The translations under genes were made by a program, and so were the position numbers. A DNA stretch of 64,000 nucleotides, from assembly GCF_010998615.1 (NCBI RefSeq), contig NZ_JAAEAH010000048.1:1-64000 (forward strand), in the 5' to 3' direction. Below the pieces are notes generated by a model. That model worked only from the letters and a program-made list of their open reading frames with translations, ran no database searches and was not told the origin of the DNA. Each line of letters opens with the position of its first letter. The first letter of the stretch is position 1. This stretch comes from Myxococcus sp. CA023. GTDB taxonomy: Bacteria > Myxococcota > Myxococcia > Myxococcales > Myxococcaceae. This document shows positions 41,246 to 50,592 of this stretch, in pieces.

Positions 41246-42925
41246 TTACCGGTGTGAGGCCGCGAGCGCCTGGGGCTCCTCCTGCGGTGCCTCGGAGGTG
41301 GCGGGAAGCAACGGGCCCCCCTCGTATTCCACCCCCTTGGGGTAGGGGAATTCCAGGCCATTGGCGGTGAAGGCCTCGATCAGCAGCCGGTTGAGAAGCC
41401 GCTTCACGTCGAAGTGTGTCCCTGGCTGCACCTTGGCTTCGATGCGCATGGTCATCCAGCTCTCGTCCATGCTCTCGATACCCAGAAGCTTGGGGATTTC
41501 GGACACCTTCCCCTGCGACAGCATGGGCACCTGCTCGCACACCTGGCGAATCACATCCATCACCTTCTTCAGGTCGCTTTCGTAGGCCACGGCCATGTCC
41601 ACAATGGCCAGCGTCCAGCCGCGGCTGTAGTTGATGACATTCTTGACCTCGCCATTGCGGAGGATGTGAAGGCGCCCGAAGCGGTCGCGAATGCGGGTGA
41701 TGCGAGGCGTTATCTCCTCCACCACGCCCTCTGTATCGTTGATGCGGATGTAGTCGCCGTTCAATATCTGGTCTTCGAAGAGCAGGAAGACGCCGTTGAC
41801 CATGTCCGTAACGATGGCCTGCGAGCCCAGGCCCACGGTGAGGCCGACGATGCCGGCGCCCGCGAGGATGGGGGTGGGGTCCACGCCAATGTCGCTGAGC
41901 ACCATCATCCCCACCAGGAAGTAGACCAGGTATTTGGAGGTGCTCTGGATGAGGGCGACGAAGGTGTTGCGCCGCCGGGTCGCATCATCCAGGTCGGGGC
42001 CGTCCACCTTGAATGCCCGGGCGATGAGCAGCCGGACGAACTCCACGACGACGCTGGCGGCGAAGAACAGGGCGATGACGCGGATGAGCACCGGCCCGTA
42101 CGGAGCAAAGAGCTCCAGGCCCTGGAACCGGCGGATGATGAGGGTCGCCACCGAGATGTAGACGATGGCCTCCAGGCTCTTCTGCCCCACCGGTAGCAGC
42201 CGGCCGAGCGCCATGAAGTACTCCTCGTACTTCGTGGCCGTGTTCTTCGCCGCCCAGGTCCCGACCAGCCGCCCTGACATCAGGTGCAGCAGCGACACCG
42301 CCAGGCGCCCGCCGCTGATGGACATCAGCACGAAGAGGATGGTGCCAATGAGCCAGTCGAACACGGTTGGGAGTTGCAGCGAGGTGAGCGCCAGGCCCAC
42401 CACGAAGTAGGCCAGCACCAGCTTGATGAAGCCGGGCCCCTGCTCCATCGCCTTCTGGGCATGTGCCCTGTGTTCCGGGGGCAGTTGCCATTCATTCAAC
42501 CTGCGTTCGATTCGCACCAGGAGCTGGCGGGCCGCTCGATCCAGCACCAGGAAGGCCGCCATCAACAGCACCAGCAGTCCCGCGCCGCGCCCCAGGTCCG
42601 CCAGCCCTTCCGCCGTCACCCCCGCAAGCAAGGCATTGAAGTGGGGGGCCAGGTCCTTCTCCGCCCACAGGGCGAAGCCCAGCACCGCGATGCCGGCGAC
42701 CACCACCACCAAGGACAGGAGGGCGGCGCTCAGCCGGGCGCGCTTGCGAAGGGCGTCGGCCGCCTGCTCCAGCGCCTTCAGCCCCACCAGCCGGATGCCC
42801 CGGTACAGCAGCGCGCTGGAGCCCACGAGAAGGGCCCAGAGCGCGAGCAGCATCAATGTCACGCTCAGGCCGACGAGCCAGGCGTTATTCAATTCGACCG
42901 TATCCGCGATTCTGAAGATCTCCAT
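41246..42925 (-). CDS. Large MscS-family mechanosensitive channel
   Basis: 559 residues from ATG 42925 (MEIFRIADTVELNNAW). Eight or more predicted membrane helices: an N-terminal set of five or six helices (~15-280) precedes the conserved channel core. The pore helix TM3 region reads ILAGAGIVGLTVGLGSQAIV (cf. the G/A zipper of MscS), followed by TDMVNGVFLLFEDQI and the beta domain (GDYIRINDTEGVVEEITPRI, then LRNGEVKNVINYS). C-terminal domain extends to ~535, then a Glu/Pro tail. Gates on membrane tension to release solutes on osmotic downshock; here it follows an aldehyde dehydrogenase by 43 bp on the same strand. Role in osmotic protection is inferred from family. Confidence 0.92.
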   Translation of the reverse strand: MEIFRIADTVELNNAWLVGLSVTLMLLALWALLVGSSALLYRGIRLVGLKALEQAADALRKRARLSAALLSLVVVVAGIAVLGFALWAEKDLAPHFNALLAGVTAEGLADLGRGAGLLVLLMAAFLVLDRAARQLLVRIERRLNEWQLPPEHRAHAQKAMEQGPGFIKLVLAYFVVGLALTSLQLPTVFDWLIGTILFVLMSISGGRLAVSLLHLMSGRLVGTWAAKNTATKYEEYFMALGRLLPVGQKSLEAIVYISVATLIIRRFQGLELFAPYGPVLIRVIALFFAASVVVEFVRLLIARAFKVDGPDLDDATRRRNTFVALIQSTSKYLVYFLVGMMVLSDIGVDPTPILAGAGIVGLTVGLGSQAIVTDMVNGVFLLFEDQILNGDYIRINDTEGVVEEITPRITRIRDRFGRLHILRNGEVKNVINYSRGWTLAIVDMAVAYESDLKKVMDVIRQVCEQVPMLSQGKVSEIPKLLGIESMDESWMTMRIEAKVQPGTHFDVKRLLNRLLIEAFTANGLEFPYPKGVEYEGGPLLPATSEAPQEEPQALAASHR

Positions 42926-42968
42926 GCAATGCGTGCATATCATGCCGATGGACGCACTGCGTCTCAGG

Positions 42969-44384
42969 CTACTCGCTGATGGCGGCGCGAGGCGGAGGCT
43001 GCTGCGCCGTGTCCTCCGACGCCGCGATGCGGACGGACTTGATGTTGACGAACTCGTGGATGCCCACGTCCGCCAGCTCGCGCCCGTGGCCGGAGTGCTT
43101 CACTCCGCCAAACGGAAGCCGGGCGTCCGACGCCACCAGCGCGTTGACGAACACCATGCCCGCTTCGATGCCGTCGATGAAACGCCGCTGCTCGGCTTCG
43201 TCTTGCGTCCACACGCTGGCGCCCAGGCCGAACGGGGTCGCGTTGGCCAGCTCCAGGGCGTGGTCCACATCACGCGCGCGCAGCAGCGTGGCCACGGGGC
43301 CGAAGAGCTCGTCGTGGAAGGCGGGGGCTTGGGGCGGGGGCTCGGCCAGGACGGTGGCCGGGTAGAAGTTCCCCGGACCCTCGAGGGGCTTGCCGCCCAG
43401 GAGCAGCCGCGCGCCGGCCTTCACGCTCGCCTCCACCTGGGCATGGAGCCCGTCGAGGATGCCGCGCGTCGCCAGGGGACCCAGGTCCGTCTTCGCATCC
43501 ATGGGGTCGCCCACCGTGACGCGCTTCATCCGCTCCACGAAGCGACGCTCGAACTCGGGGTAGATGGCGTCGGCGACGATGAAGCGCTTGGCGGCGATGC
43601 AGGACTGGCCGTTGTTGATGAGGCGCGCGGACACCGCCGTCTCCACCGCCTTCTCCATGTCCGCGCTGGGCATGACGATGAACGGGTCACTGCCGCCCAG
43701 CTCCAGCACCACCTTCTTGATGGCCTTGCCCGCGGCGGCGCCCACGGCTCGGCCCGCGCCCTCGCTGCCGGTAAGCGTCACCGCGCGCACGCGGCGGTCC
43801 TCGATGACGCGATTGACGTCGGCTGTCTCGATGAGCAGCGCCTGGAAGGCGCCGCGTGGGAAGCCCGCCTGAAGGAAGAGCTCCTCCAGGGCCAGTGCGC
43901 ACTGGGGCACGTTGTGGGCGTGCTTGAGCAGGCCCACGTTCCCCGCCATCAGCGCGGGCGCGGCGAAGCGGACCACCTGCCAGAAGGGGAAGTTCCACGG
44001 CATGATGGCCAGCACGGGCCCCAGGGGCTGGTAGCGCACGAAGGCGCGTCCGGTGCCCATGTCGACGAGCCTGTCGCGCAGAAGGGATTCGCCCTTGTCC
44101 ACGTAGTAGCGGCAGGCCGTGGCGCACTTCTTCGCCTCGGCCTTGGCGGCGTCGAAGGGCTTGCCCATCTCCTGCGTCATGATGCGGCCGTAGCGGTCGG
44201 CCTCGGCCTCCAGCAGGTCGGCCGCGCGCCGCAGCCAGGTGACGCGGTCGGCGAAGGTCGTCTCGCGGTAGGCGCGGAACGTGTCGGCGGCGGTTTGAAG
44301 CTTCGCCTCCAGTTCCTCGGCGGAGAGGGGCGTGAAGGTGCGCAGCGTCTTGCCGGTCGCCGGGTCGATGGTGGAAATGGCCAT
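42969..44384 (-). CDS. NAD(P)-dependent aldehyde dehydrogenase, succinate-semialdehyde type
   Basis: 471 residues. Start ATG 44384 sits behind AGGAGG (strong site), matching the conserved opening MAISTIDPATGK; a longer upstream frame is not needed. ALDH motifs are all present: PWNFPFWQ (130-137), LTGSEGAGRAVG (204-215), catalytic Glu228 in LELGGSDPF, catalytic Cys262 in NNGQSCIAAKRF, and the FVNALVASDARLPFGGVKHSG ending region. Length, start and the GQSCIAAKRF variant fit the short SSADH group (YneI/Sad-like), oxidising succinate semialdehyde to succinate. Substrate is inferred. First gene of a possible two-gene unit with the MscS channel. Confidence 0.9.
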   Translation of the reverse strand: MAISTIDPATGKTLRTFTPLSAEELEAKLQTAADTFRAYRETTFADRVTWLRRAADLLEAEADRYGRIMTQEMGKPFDAAKAEAKKCATACRYYVDKGESLLRDRLVDMGTGRAFVRYQPLGPVLAIMPWNFPFWQVVRFAAPALMAGNVGLLKHAHNVPQCALALEELFLQAGFPRGAFQALLIETADVNRVIEDRRVRAVTLTGSEGAGRAVGAAAGKAIKKVVLELGGSDPFIVMPSADMEKAVETAVSARLINNGQSCIAAKRFIVADAIYPEFERRFVERMKRVTVGDPMDAKTDLGPLATRGILDGLHAQVEASVKAGARLLLGGKPLEGPGNFYPATVLAEPPPQAPAFHDELFGPVATLLRARDVDHALELANATPFGLGASVWTQDEAEQRRFIDGIEAGMVFVNALVASDARLPFGGVKHSGHGRELADVGIHEFVNIKSVRIAASEDTAQQPPPRAAISE

Positions 44385-44526
44385 GGAAGTGCCTCCTTGG
44401 GGCCCTGTGATAGCAGCCCGGCGCGGGGAGGCCGTGCCGCTCGTTGCCCGAGCGTCCAGCCGTTCACTCCAGGGCTTTCGCGGCCCCGGCCCCTCCTTTA
44501 TATGGGGGTCAGGACTGGAGACTGCC

Positions 44527-44766
44527 ATGGCCGACATCATCCGTGAGCGCCGCTTCAACTTCCTCATCGCCGGGGTGCTGTCCTTGGTCATTCCCGGCCT
44601 GGGACAGCTCTACAAAGGCCAGTTCCTGCGCGCCGTCCTGTGGTTCTTGATGGTGGGGGCCGGCTACTGGTTCTTCTTCATCCCGGGCTTCGTTCTGCAC
44701 TTCTTCTGCGTCCTCGGCGCGGCCTTCGGCAGCGCGGGCAGCGACCGCATCCGTCTTCCCGGATAG
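44527..44766 (+). CDS. Small two-helix membrane protein
   Basis: 79 residues from ATG 44527 with GGAG 8 nt upstream (ctggagactgcc). Opening MADIIRERRFNFLIAGVLSL, then VIPGLGQLYKGQFLRAVLWF, a PGLGQxYxG motif typical of TM2/DUF5683-like small membrane proteins in which Gly-Leu-Gly-Gln-Leu-Tyr joins two helices, then a second hydrophobic segment (WFFFIPGFVLHFFCVLGAAF). Function unknown; TM2-like proteins are abundant small membrane proteins. Starts 140 bp from the aldehyde dehydrogenase start, so divergently transcribed. A longer in-frame open reading frame upstream has no features. Confidence 0.75.
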   Translation: MADIIRERRFNFLIAGVLSLVIPGLGQLYKGQFLRAVLWFLMVGAGYWFFFIPGFVLHFFCVLGAAFGSAGSDRIRLPG

Positions 44767-44823
44767 CCAACGTTCCGCGCGGGAGACGTCCTGCCGGATG
44801 CCGGAGTGCATACAGTCACCGCC

Positions 44824-45552
44824 ATGTGGCGGAGGCTCTGGCAGTGGATGTCGGGATGGGACGTGGCGGTGACGCGGCCATTGGGGTTGCTGTTGCTGTT
44901 GCTGGTCTGCTGTCTGAGCTTCATCGCCCTGTCGGATGAGGTGGCCGAGGGCGAGACGCAACAGCTCGATGAACGCATGCTGTTGGCGCTGCGCAATCCC
45001 GAGGACCCGGCGCAGCCTCGCGGGCCCTGGTGGCTGCGGCGCGCGGCGGAGGACGTGACGGCGCTGGGCGGCGTTCCCGTGCTGACGCTCGCCACCATGG
45101 CGGTGTGTGGCTTCCTCTTGCTGGTGAGGCGCTACCGGACGCTGCTGCTCGTGCTGGGCGCGACGCTGGGTGGCGCGGGCCTCAATGTCTTGCTGAAGCA
45201 GTTCTTCGCCCGGCCTCGGCCGTCCGTGGTGCCGCACCTCACCGAGGTGGTCAGCCAGAGCTTCCCCAGTGGGCACGCCATGCTGTCGGCCACCGTGTAC
45301 CTCACGCTGGGCGCACTCCTGGCTCAGCTCGCCGAGCGCAAGCGACTCAAGCTCTACGTCCTCTCCGTGGCGCTGCTGCTGTCGTTCCTCGTGGGTCTGA
45401 CGCGCGTCTACCTGGGCGTGCATTACCCCACGGACGTGTTGGGCGGCTGGGTGGCCGGACTGGCGTGGGCGCTGCTCATGGCGGTCTGTGCGCGGACGCT
45501 CCGCCGGCGGAGCCCTGCGCTGCGCGCGGAGGCCCGGCGTCCGGTGGAGTGA
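44824..45552 (+). CDS. PAP2-family membrane phosphatase
   Basis: 242 residues; ATG 44824 preferred, GTG 44806 overlaps the ribosome site. Six predicted helices. The three PAP2 phosphatase motifs are complete and in order: KQFFARPRP (KxxxxxxRP, ~130), PSGH (~152) and TRVYLGVHYPTD (SRxxxxxHxxxD type with Thr for Ser, ~198-209). Such enzymes dephosphorylate lipid phosphates including phosphatidate, phosphatidylglycerophosphate and undecaprenyl pyrophosphate at the outer face of the inner membrane; which one here is open. Follows the small TM2-like gene by 57 bp on the same strand, so the two may be cotranscribed. Confidence 0.9.
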   Translation: MWRRLWQWMSGWDVAVTRPLGLLLLLLVCCLSFIALSDEVAEGETQQLDERMLLALRNPEDPAQPRGPWWLRRAAEDVTALGGVPVLTLATMAVCGFLLLVRRYRTLLLVLGATLGGAGLNVLLKQFFARPRPSVVPHLTEVVSQSFPSGHAMLSATVYLTLGALLAQLAERKRLKLYVLSVALLLSFLVGLTRVYLGVHYPTDVLGGWVAGLAWALLMAVCARTLRRRSPALRAEARRPVE

Positions 45553-45682
45553 CGCGCGGCGTGCCGCGTCATGCCGTCCACCCCATGGCGCCGTTCACTG
45601 CGCGAAGCTCCTCAGTGTCGTGGTGCCTGGGCGTCCTGTTGGACCCTGGTCCCAGATTTGGCGCTGTGAGAGACATAGGCCC

Positions 45683-47443
45683 ATGAGCCTGCGGGACTGG
45701 CTGTCGCGATGGAGCTGGGGCGGCGCGCCGGTGCCCGCCTTCTACGACGAGTCCTACCGGCTGCCCCTCACCGGCATCGAGTCCTCCGCGGGCATCGAGC
45801 CGCGCGGCGTGGACTTCACCACCTGGTACCTCCTGGAGGCCCGCGCGCTGCGTTCCCAGGACGTGCACCACCCGCAGCCGGTGAGCCTCGCCGAACTGTC
45901 GCGCGTGCATGACGCCGCCTACCTGGAGTCGCTCGGCCAGCCGGAGACGCTGGCGCGCATCTTCGCCACCGACCCCGCCGACGTGCCGGTGGACGCGCTG
46001 CTGTCCAACCTGCGGCGGGTGTGCGGCGGCACGCTGGGCGCGGCGCGGCTCGCGGTGGCGCGCAAGGGCCCGGTGGTGAACATGGCGGGCGGCTTCCACC
46101 ACGCTGGTCCGGCGCGCGGCGGCGGTTTCTGCGCGGTGAATGATATCGCGATAGCGCTCGCCGCCCTCCACGCGGATGGCTTCGACGGACAGGCCGTGGT
46201 GCTCGACCTGGATGCCCACCCGCCGGATGGCACGGCGGAGTGTCTGGCGGGACAGAAGCGGGCCTGGATTGGCTCGCTGTCCGGCAGCGACTGGGGCGCG
46301 TTGTCGCCCGAAGTGGATGAGACGCGCGTCCCCGAGGACACGGACGACAGGACGTACCTGGCCCTGCTCGACGGACTCCTGGAGCGCATGCCCCGGCCGG
46401 ACGTGGCCTTCGTCATCGCGGGCAGCGACGTGCTCGCGGGAGACCGCTTCGGCCGCGTGGGCCTGTCCCTGGACGGCGCCCGTCGCAGGGACCGGGCCCT
46501 GGCGCGCGCCCTGCGTGGCATCCCCAGCGTCTGGCTTCCAGGCGGGGGCTATCACCGCGACGCGTGGAAGGTGTTCGCGGGCACCGTGCTCGTCCTCGCG
46601 GGGCAGGGCCGTCGCCGCATCAGGGCGCGCTACGACCCGCTGAGCGCGCGGTATCAGCGCATCGCCCGCTCACTGACGCGCGAGGGCGCGACGCCGCTGG
46701 ACGAGCCCATCACCCAGGAGGACCTGGAGGGCTCCCTCGGCCTGAGCGGCGGCCAGCGCCAGCCGCGCATCCTCGGCTACTACACGGCGCAGGCGCTCGA
46801 GTACGCCTTCTTCCGCTACGGAATCCTCTCCTACGTGGAGCGGCTCGGCTACAGCCGGCTGCGCGTGGAGGTGGGCTCCGTGGGAGAGGGGGACCGGATG
46901 GAGGTGCACGGCTGCGCTGCGGGCCAGGAGCACCTGCTGGTGGACTGCGTCGTGGAGCGCCGCGTGCTGGCGGGGGAACCCTTCCTCTTCGTCAACTGGC
47001 TCAGCCTGCGCCACCCGCGCGCCCGCTTCAGAGAGGGGCGCTCGCGGCTCCCCGGCCAGGACGTACCGGGCCTGGGCCTGGCGCGCGAGGCGGCGGAGAT
47101 GCTGCTCGTGATGGCCCGGCGCCTCGTTCTGGCGGGCGTGGCCTTCCGTCCCATGTGGTTCCACCTGGCGGTGCTGGCGCGCTCGCGCTTCCGTTTCCTC
47201 GACCCGGCGCGGCAGGGGCGCTTCGAGGCGCTGCTGCGCGACCTGGGGCAGCTGCCCCTCCTGGAGGTCTCCCAGTCGGTGGTGGACGGCCACGTCTTGC
47301 TCAACGGTCAGCCCTACGCATGGGAGGCGAGCGACATGGTGTCGCGCTTGGAGCCCGCGGCCGGAGACGGGGAGGCCATTGCCCGGGAGCGCGAGCGCTG
47401 CCGCTTCACCTGGGAACCCACCCGGCTGGCCACCGGAGCATGA
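45683..47443 (+). CDS. Histone-deacetylase-like protein fused to a ~270-residue C-terminal domain
   Basis: 586 residues from ATG 45683; a longer upstream frame is not supported. Residues ~15-320 form an arginase/deacetylase fold: MAGGFHHAGPARGGGFCAVN holds the His pair (139-140), LDLDAHPPDG provides zinc ligands Asp177 and His179 (with Pro in place of the second His of the usual DxHHG motif), AGSDVLAGD the third ligand Asp249, and LPGGGYH the Gly-rich loop (~303). So the zinc site is intact, the catalysis of class I/II-like deacetylases plausible. The C-terminal ~270 residues (from ~330) have no motif I know, contain RILGYYTAQALEYAFF and end with RFTWEPTRL. Homologues may act on acetyl-polyamines or acetyl-proteins. 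The next gene, 12 bp on, is a hexapeptide acyltransferase, an opposing activity worth noting. Confidence 0.85.
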   Translation: MSLRDWLSRWSWGGAPVPAFYDESYRLPLTGIESSAGIEPRGVDFTTWYLLEARALRSQDVHHPQPVSLAELSRVHDAAYLESLGQPETLARIFATDPADVPVDALLSNLRRVCGGTLGAARLAVARKGPVVNMAGGFHHAGPARGGGFCAVNDIAIALAALHADGFDGQAVVLDLDAHPPDGTAECLAGQKRAWIGSLSGSDWGALSPEVDETRVPEDTDDRTYLALLDGLLERMPRPDVAFVIAGSDVLAGDRFGRVGLSLDGARRRDRALARALRGIPSVWLPGGGYHRDAWKVFAGTVLVLAGQGRRRIRARYDPLSARYQRIARSLTREGATPLDEPITQEDLEGSLGLSGGQRQPRILGYYTAQALEYAFFRYGILSYVERLGYSRLRVEVGSVGEGDRMEVHGCAAGQEHLLVDCVVERRVLAGEPFLFVNWLSLRHPRARFREGRSRLPGQDVPGLGLAREAAEMLLVMARRLVLAGVAFRPMWFHLAVLARSRFRFLDPARQGRFEALLRDLGQLPLLEVSQSVVDGHVLLNGQPYAWEASDMVSRLEPAAGDGEAIARERERCRFTWEPTRLATGA

Positions 47444-47455
47444 TAGGGAAGGGGC

Positions 47456-48115
47456 GTGGACCTGGACGCGCTTCGCCGTGAGCAGCACAAGCGCCGGCTC
47501 TCCTGGATGCCGTGGCTCTACTTCGTCCTCAAGCCCCGCCACCGTGAATGGGCGGATGCCTGGCAGCGCGAGGTGCAGGCGCTGCTGCGCGAACTGGAGA
47601 CGGTGGAAATCGCGGAGGGGTGCTTCATCGCCCCGGAGGCGCGCATCTTCGCCGAGCCCGGACGCACCGTCTCCATCGGCCCCGGGTGCAGCATCGCCGC
47701 GGATGTCTTCCTCCACGGTCCCGTGACACTCGGACCCCGGGTGAGCATCAACGCCCGGGCGAGCCTGGACGGCGGCGCCGCGGGCATCCGCATCGGCGAG
47801 GGCACCCGCATCGCCACCGGAGCGACCCTCTACGCCTTCGACCACGGCATTGCCCCGGACCGGCCCGTGCGCGAGCAACCCGTCACCTCGCGGGGGCTCG
47901 TCATCGGCGCGGACGTGTGGGTGGGGGCCAATGCCGGCATCACGGACGGCGTCTCCGTGGGGGACCACGCCGTGGTGGCCATGGGGGCCGTTGTCACCCG
48001 GGATGTGCCGGAGTGGGCCATTGTCGCGGGCGTGCCGGCCCGCGTCGTAGGGGACCGGCGGCAGCGGCCCCGCTCAGGTGCTCCGGGTGGATGGGAGCCC
48101 GAAGACGGAGCGTGA
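47456..48115 (+). CDS. Left-handed beta-helix (hexapeptide) acyltransferase
   Basis: 219 residues from GTG 47456, 12 bp after the HDAC-like gene. N-terminal ~50 residues are helical (DLDALRREQHKRRLSWMPWL), then hexapeptide repeats over ~55-195 (IGPGCSIAADVFLHGPVTLG, VSINARASLDGG, IRIGEGTRIATGATLYAF) including the loop DHGIAPDRPVREQPVTSRG and the core VWVGANAGITDGVSVGDHAV that binds the acyl-CoA in maltose/galactoside-type acetyltransferases. The catalytic His would be in FDHGI (His ~131). Acceptor unknown; sugars, nucleotide-sugars or amines are possible. Close coupling with the deacetylase suggests a linked substrate. Confidence 0.87.
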   Translation: MDLDALRREQHKRRLSWMPWLYFVLKPRHREWADAWQREVQALLRELETVEIAEGCFIAPEARIFAEPGRTVSIGPGCSIAADVFLHGPVTLGPRVSINARASLDGGAAGIRIGEGTRIATGATLYAFDHGIAPDRPVREQPVTSRGLVIGADVWVGANAGITDGVSVGDHAVVAMGAVVTRDVPEWAIVAGVPARVVGDRRQRPRSGAPGGWEPEDGA

Positions 48116-48131
48116 ACTTCTCCCGCCTTCA

Positions 48132-48160
48132 TTGACTTCCAGTTATTGAGACCCAATATG
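48132..48160 (+). promoter_or_regulatory. Possible sigma-70 promoter upstream of histidine kinase
   Basis: TTGACT (48132-48137), 17-nt spacer, AATATG (48155-48160), in an AT-richer stretch of the 161-bp gap. The -10 match is weak (3 of 6), the -35 is good. Confidence 0.3.
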
Positions 48161-48276
48161 CTTCGGGTCGACGTCGCCACGGGAGGGGAACCGCAGGGTC
48201 TGGATTCGCTCCCGGCAGCCGTAGGTGCTGTCAGGGCTCCGGCCCCTCTCCGATGAGGCGCTAGGGAGGCCAGCAC

Positions 48277-50448
48277 GTGGCAGACGAGCAACGGGACGCG
48301 GCGGTCATGGACGCTCCCGGGAAGGCTTCAGGGACGGTTCCCGCCGACATGGCGTGTGAGCTGCTCCCTCCCATGAAGTCGCAGGCGGCACACGCCGGGA
48401 GCCAGGTGGAGTCCGAGCGCTTCCAGCATCTGGCCGAGCTGCTGCACGAGGTGGTGTTCCAGCTCGACGCGCAGGGGCGGCTCACGGTGCTGGGTGGTGC
48501 CTGGGAGCGGCTCACCGGGACGCCCGTGTCCGCGTGGCGGGGCCGCGCGCTCCTGGAGGCCATCCACCCGGAGGACCGCGAGCGTGCCCAGGCGTTGCTG
48601 GCGTACACGCCAGGCACCCCCGTTTCGCGCCAGGAAGTGCGCGTGGACACGGGCGGCGGCCATGGCGTCCGCTGGGTGGAGCTGTCCGCCCGGGCCCTGG
48701 CCACCGTGCCGGGCGAGGTGATGGGGACGCTCCTGGACGTGACGTCGCGGCGCACCGCGGAGGAGGCCGTCACCACCCGCGAGCGCTACCTGGACGCCAT
48801 GGTGCAGGTGCAGCGGCGGATGATGGGGCACGAGCTGCCGGACGACCTGTACAGCGCAGTGGTCGAGCCGCTGGGCCACGTGTCCGCCGCCAGCCGCGTC
48901 TACGTCTTCGAGATGCACTTCGCGGAGAACGGCTCGCTGCTGGCGTCGCAGCGCGCGGAGTGGTGCGAGCCCGGGGTTCCTCCCAACCTGGAGGACCCCA
49001 ACATGCACGGCCTGCCCTTCGATGAGGCCCTGCGGCCCCACCAGTCCGAACAGCTGCAGCGCGGCGAGCCGGTGCAGGGCCAGCCGCGCGACTTCTCGGA
49101 GCTGCTGGCGCCCATGCTGGAGGCGCAGGGCGTCCGCTCCGTGCTGCTGCTGCCCATGCACGTCCACGGGCAGCTCTTCGGCGTCATCGGCTTCGACAAC
49201 TGCCGCGAACCCGAGTCCTGGGGCCCCATCGAGGTGAACCTGCTGTCGGGTGCGGCGGGCGCGCTGTCCCTGGCGCTGGAGCAGCGCACGGCCAACGCGC
49301 TGCGCATGCGCACGGAGACGACGCTGCGGCGCACCGAGGCCGGCGTCCACCTGCTCATCGAGGCCTTCCCGGACCCGGTGCTGGTGCACGTGGGCGACGG
49401 CGTGCTGCTCTCCGTCAATCCGGCGCTGGTGCAGTACCTGGGCTTCCGCGACGCCTCGGAGTTGGTGGGCCGCCACATGCTGGACCTGGTCCGCCCCGAG
49501 GACCGGGGGGCCGCGCAGCTCCACTTGAGCCAGGCGCTGGAGGGCAAGAGCGCGGCGCGCGTGGTGGAGATGCCGCTGGTGCGCAGCGACGGCGAGGTGG
49601 TGGTGGCGGACCTGGTGACGCTGGCCGTGGTGCTGGACGGCTCGCCCGCGCGCATCACCGTGGCGCGCGACTTCACCGAGCGCAAGCGCACCCAGGCGCA
49701 GCTCATGCTGACCGACCGCATGGCCTCCATGGGCCTTCTGGCCGCCGGCATCGCCCACGAGCTGAACAACCCCCTGGCCTACGTGCTGTCCAACCTGGAC
49801 TTCCTCCACAGCGCCGTGGGCGGCGTGCGTCCACGGATGCTCTCCCCGGAGGACATGGTGGAGCTGCGGCAGGTGCTCGACGACGCCCGCGAGGGCGCCG
49901 AGCGCATGCGCCAGATTGTCCGCCAGTTGCGCGTCTTCTCCCGCGTGGAGGACGGCAAGGAAGAGTCGGTGGACGTCCACGCGGTGCTCGAATCCGTGAC
50001 GCAGATGGCCGCCAGCGTGGTGCGCGCCCGCGCCCGGCTGGTGAAGGACTACGGAGAGGTGCCGCTCGTCCGTGGCAACGAGGGCAAGCTGTTCCAGGTG
50101 TTCCTCAACCTCCTCATCAACGCCGCGCACGCCATCGAAGAGGGCGATTCGGAGGCGAACGAAATCCGCCTCACCACCCGCGCGGAGGTGGGCGGCCGGG
50201 TGATGGTGGTGGTGAGCGACACGGGCCAGGGCATCCCCCCGGAGCACCTGCGCCGCATCTTCGACCCCTTCTTCACCACCAAGTCCTCCGGTCTGGGCAC
50301 CGGCCTGGGGCTGTCCATCTGTGACACGATTGTGACGGCGCTGGGCGGCCACATCTCCGTGGAGTCGTCGGTGGGGGCCGGCACCACCTTCCGCGTGGCG
50401 CTCAGCGCCGCGCCGCCCAAGGCCCCGGCGAACCGGCCGGGCGCGTGA
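48277..50448 (+). CDS. Soluble PAS-GAF-PAS sensor histidine kinase
   Basis: 723 residues. GTG 48277 chosen because GGGAGG sits 7 nt upstream. No membrane helices. Domains: PAS ~45-170 ([19 protein letters not shown], ending [13 protein letters not shown]), GAF ~175-350 ([34 protein letters not shown]), PAS ~365-475 ([19 protein letters not shown], ending [13 protein letters not shown]), HisKA with [15 protein letters not shown] (His494), then HATPase with [26 protein letters not shown] and [13 protein letters not shown]. The HELNNPL box and lack of a receiver are like NtrB/HPK4-type kinases, usually acting on NtrC-family regulators; the partner is not adjacent. An orphan kinase typical of myxobacteria. 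Confidence 0.9.
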   Translation: MADEQRDAAVMDAPGKASGTVPADMACELLPPMKSQAAHAGSQVESERFQHLAELLHEVVFQLDAQGRLTVLGGAWERLTGTPVSAWRGRALLEAIHPEDRERAQALLAYTPGTPVSRQEVRVDTGGGHGVRWVELSARALATVPGEVMGTLLDVTSRRTAEEAVTTRERYLDAMVQVQRRMMGHELPDDLYSAVVEPLGHVSAASRVYVFEMHFAENGSLLASQRAEWCEPGVPPNLEDPNMHGLPFDEALRPHQSEQLQRGEPVQGQPRDFSELLAPMLEAQGVRSVLLLPMHVHGQLFGVIGFDNCREPESWGPIEVNLLSGAAGALSLALEQRTANALRMRTETTLRRTEAGVHLLIEAFPDPVLVHVGDGVLLSVNPALVQYLGFRDASELVGRHMLDLVRPEDRGAAQLHLSQALEGKSAARVVEMPLVRSDGEVVVADLVTLAVVLDGSPARITVARDFTERKRTQAQLMLTDRMASMGLLAAGIAHELNNPLAYVLSNLDFLHSAVGGVRPRMLSPEDMVELRQVLDDAREGAERMRQIVRQLRVFSRVEDGKEESVDVHAVLESVTQMAASVVRARARLVKDYGEVPLVRGNEGKLFQVFLNLLINAAHAIEEGDSEANEIRLTTRAEVGGRVMVVVSDTGQGIPPEHLRRIFDPFFTTKSSGLGTGLGLSICDTIVTALGGHISVESSVGAGTTFRVALSAAPPKAPANRPGA

Positions 50449-50592
50449 GCGCTGAGACGGCCGGTGTCACCTCCGGCCCTCGCGCGGACTGTAGCCCTCT
50501 CGACGGCTCGTTCTTCCGGTACTGCGCGCCCGCCCTGAAGCGTTATCCACTTCCACCCCAGGGGATGTCCCCTGGCGCCTTGGAGGCAGGCC

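Noticed and set aside
48328-50352. 674-residue minus-strand open frame
   Set aside because: Antisense to the PAS-GAF kinase; shadow composition.
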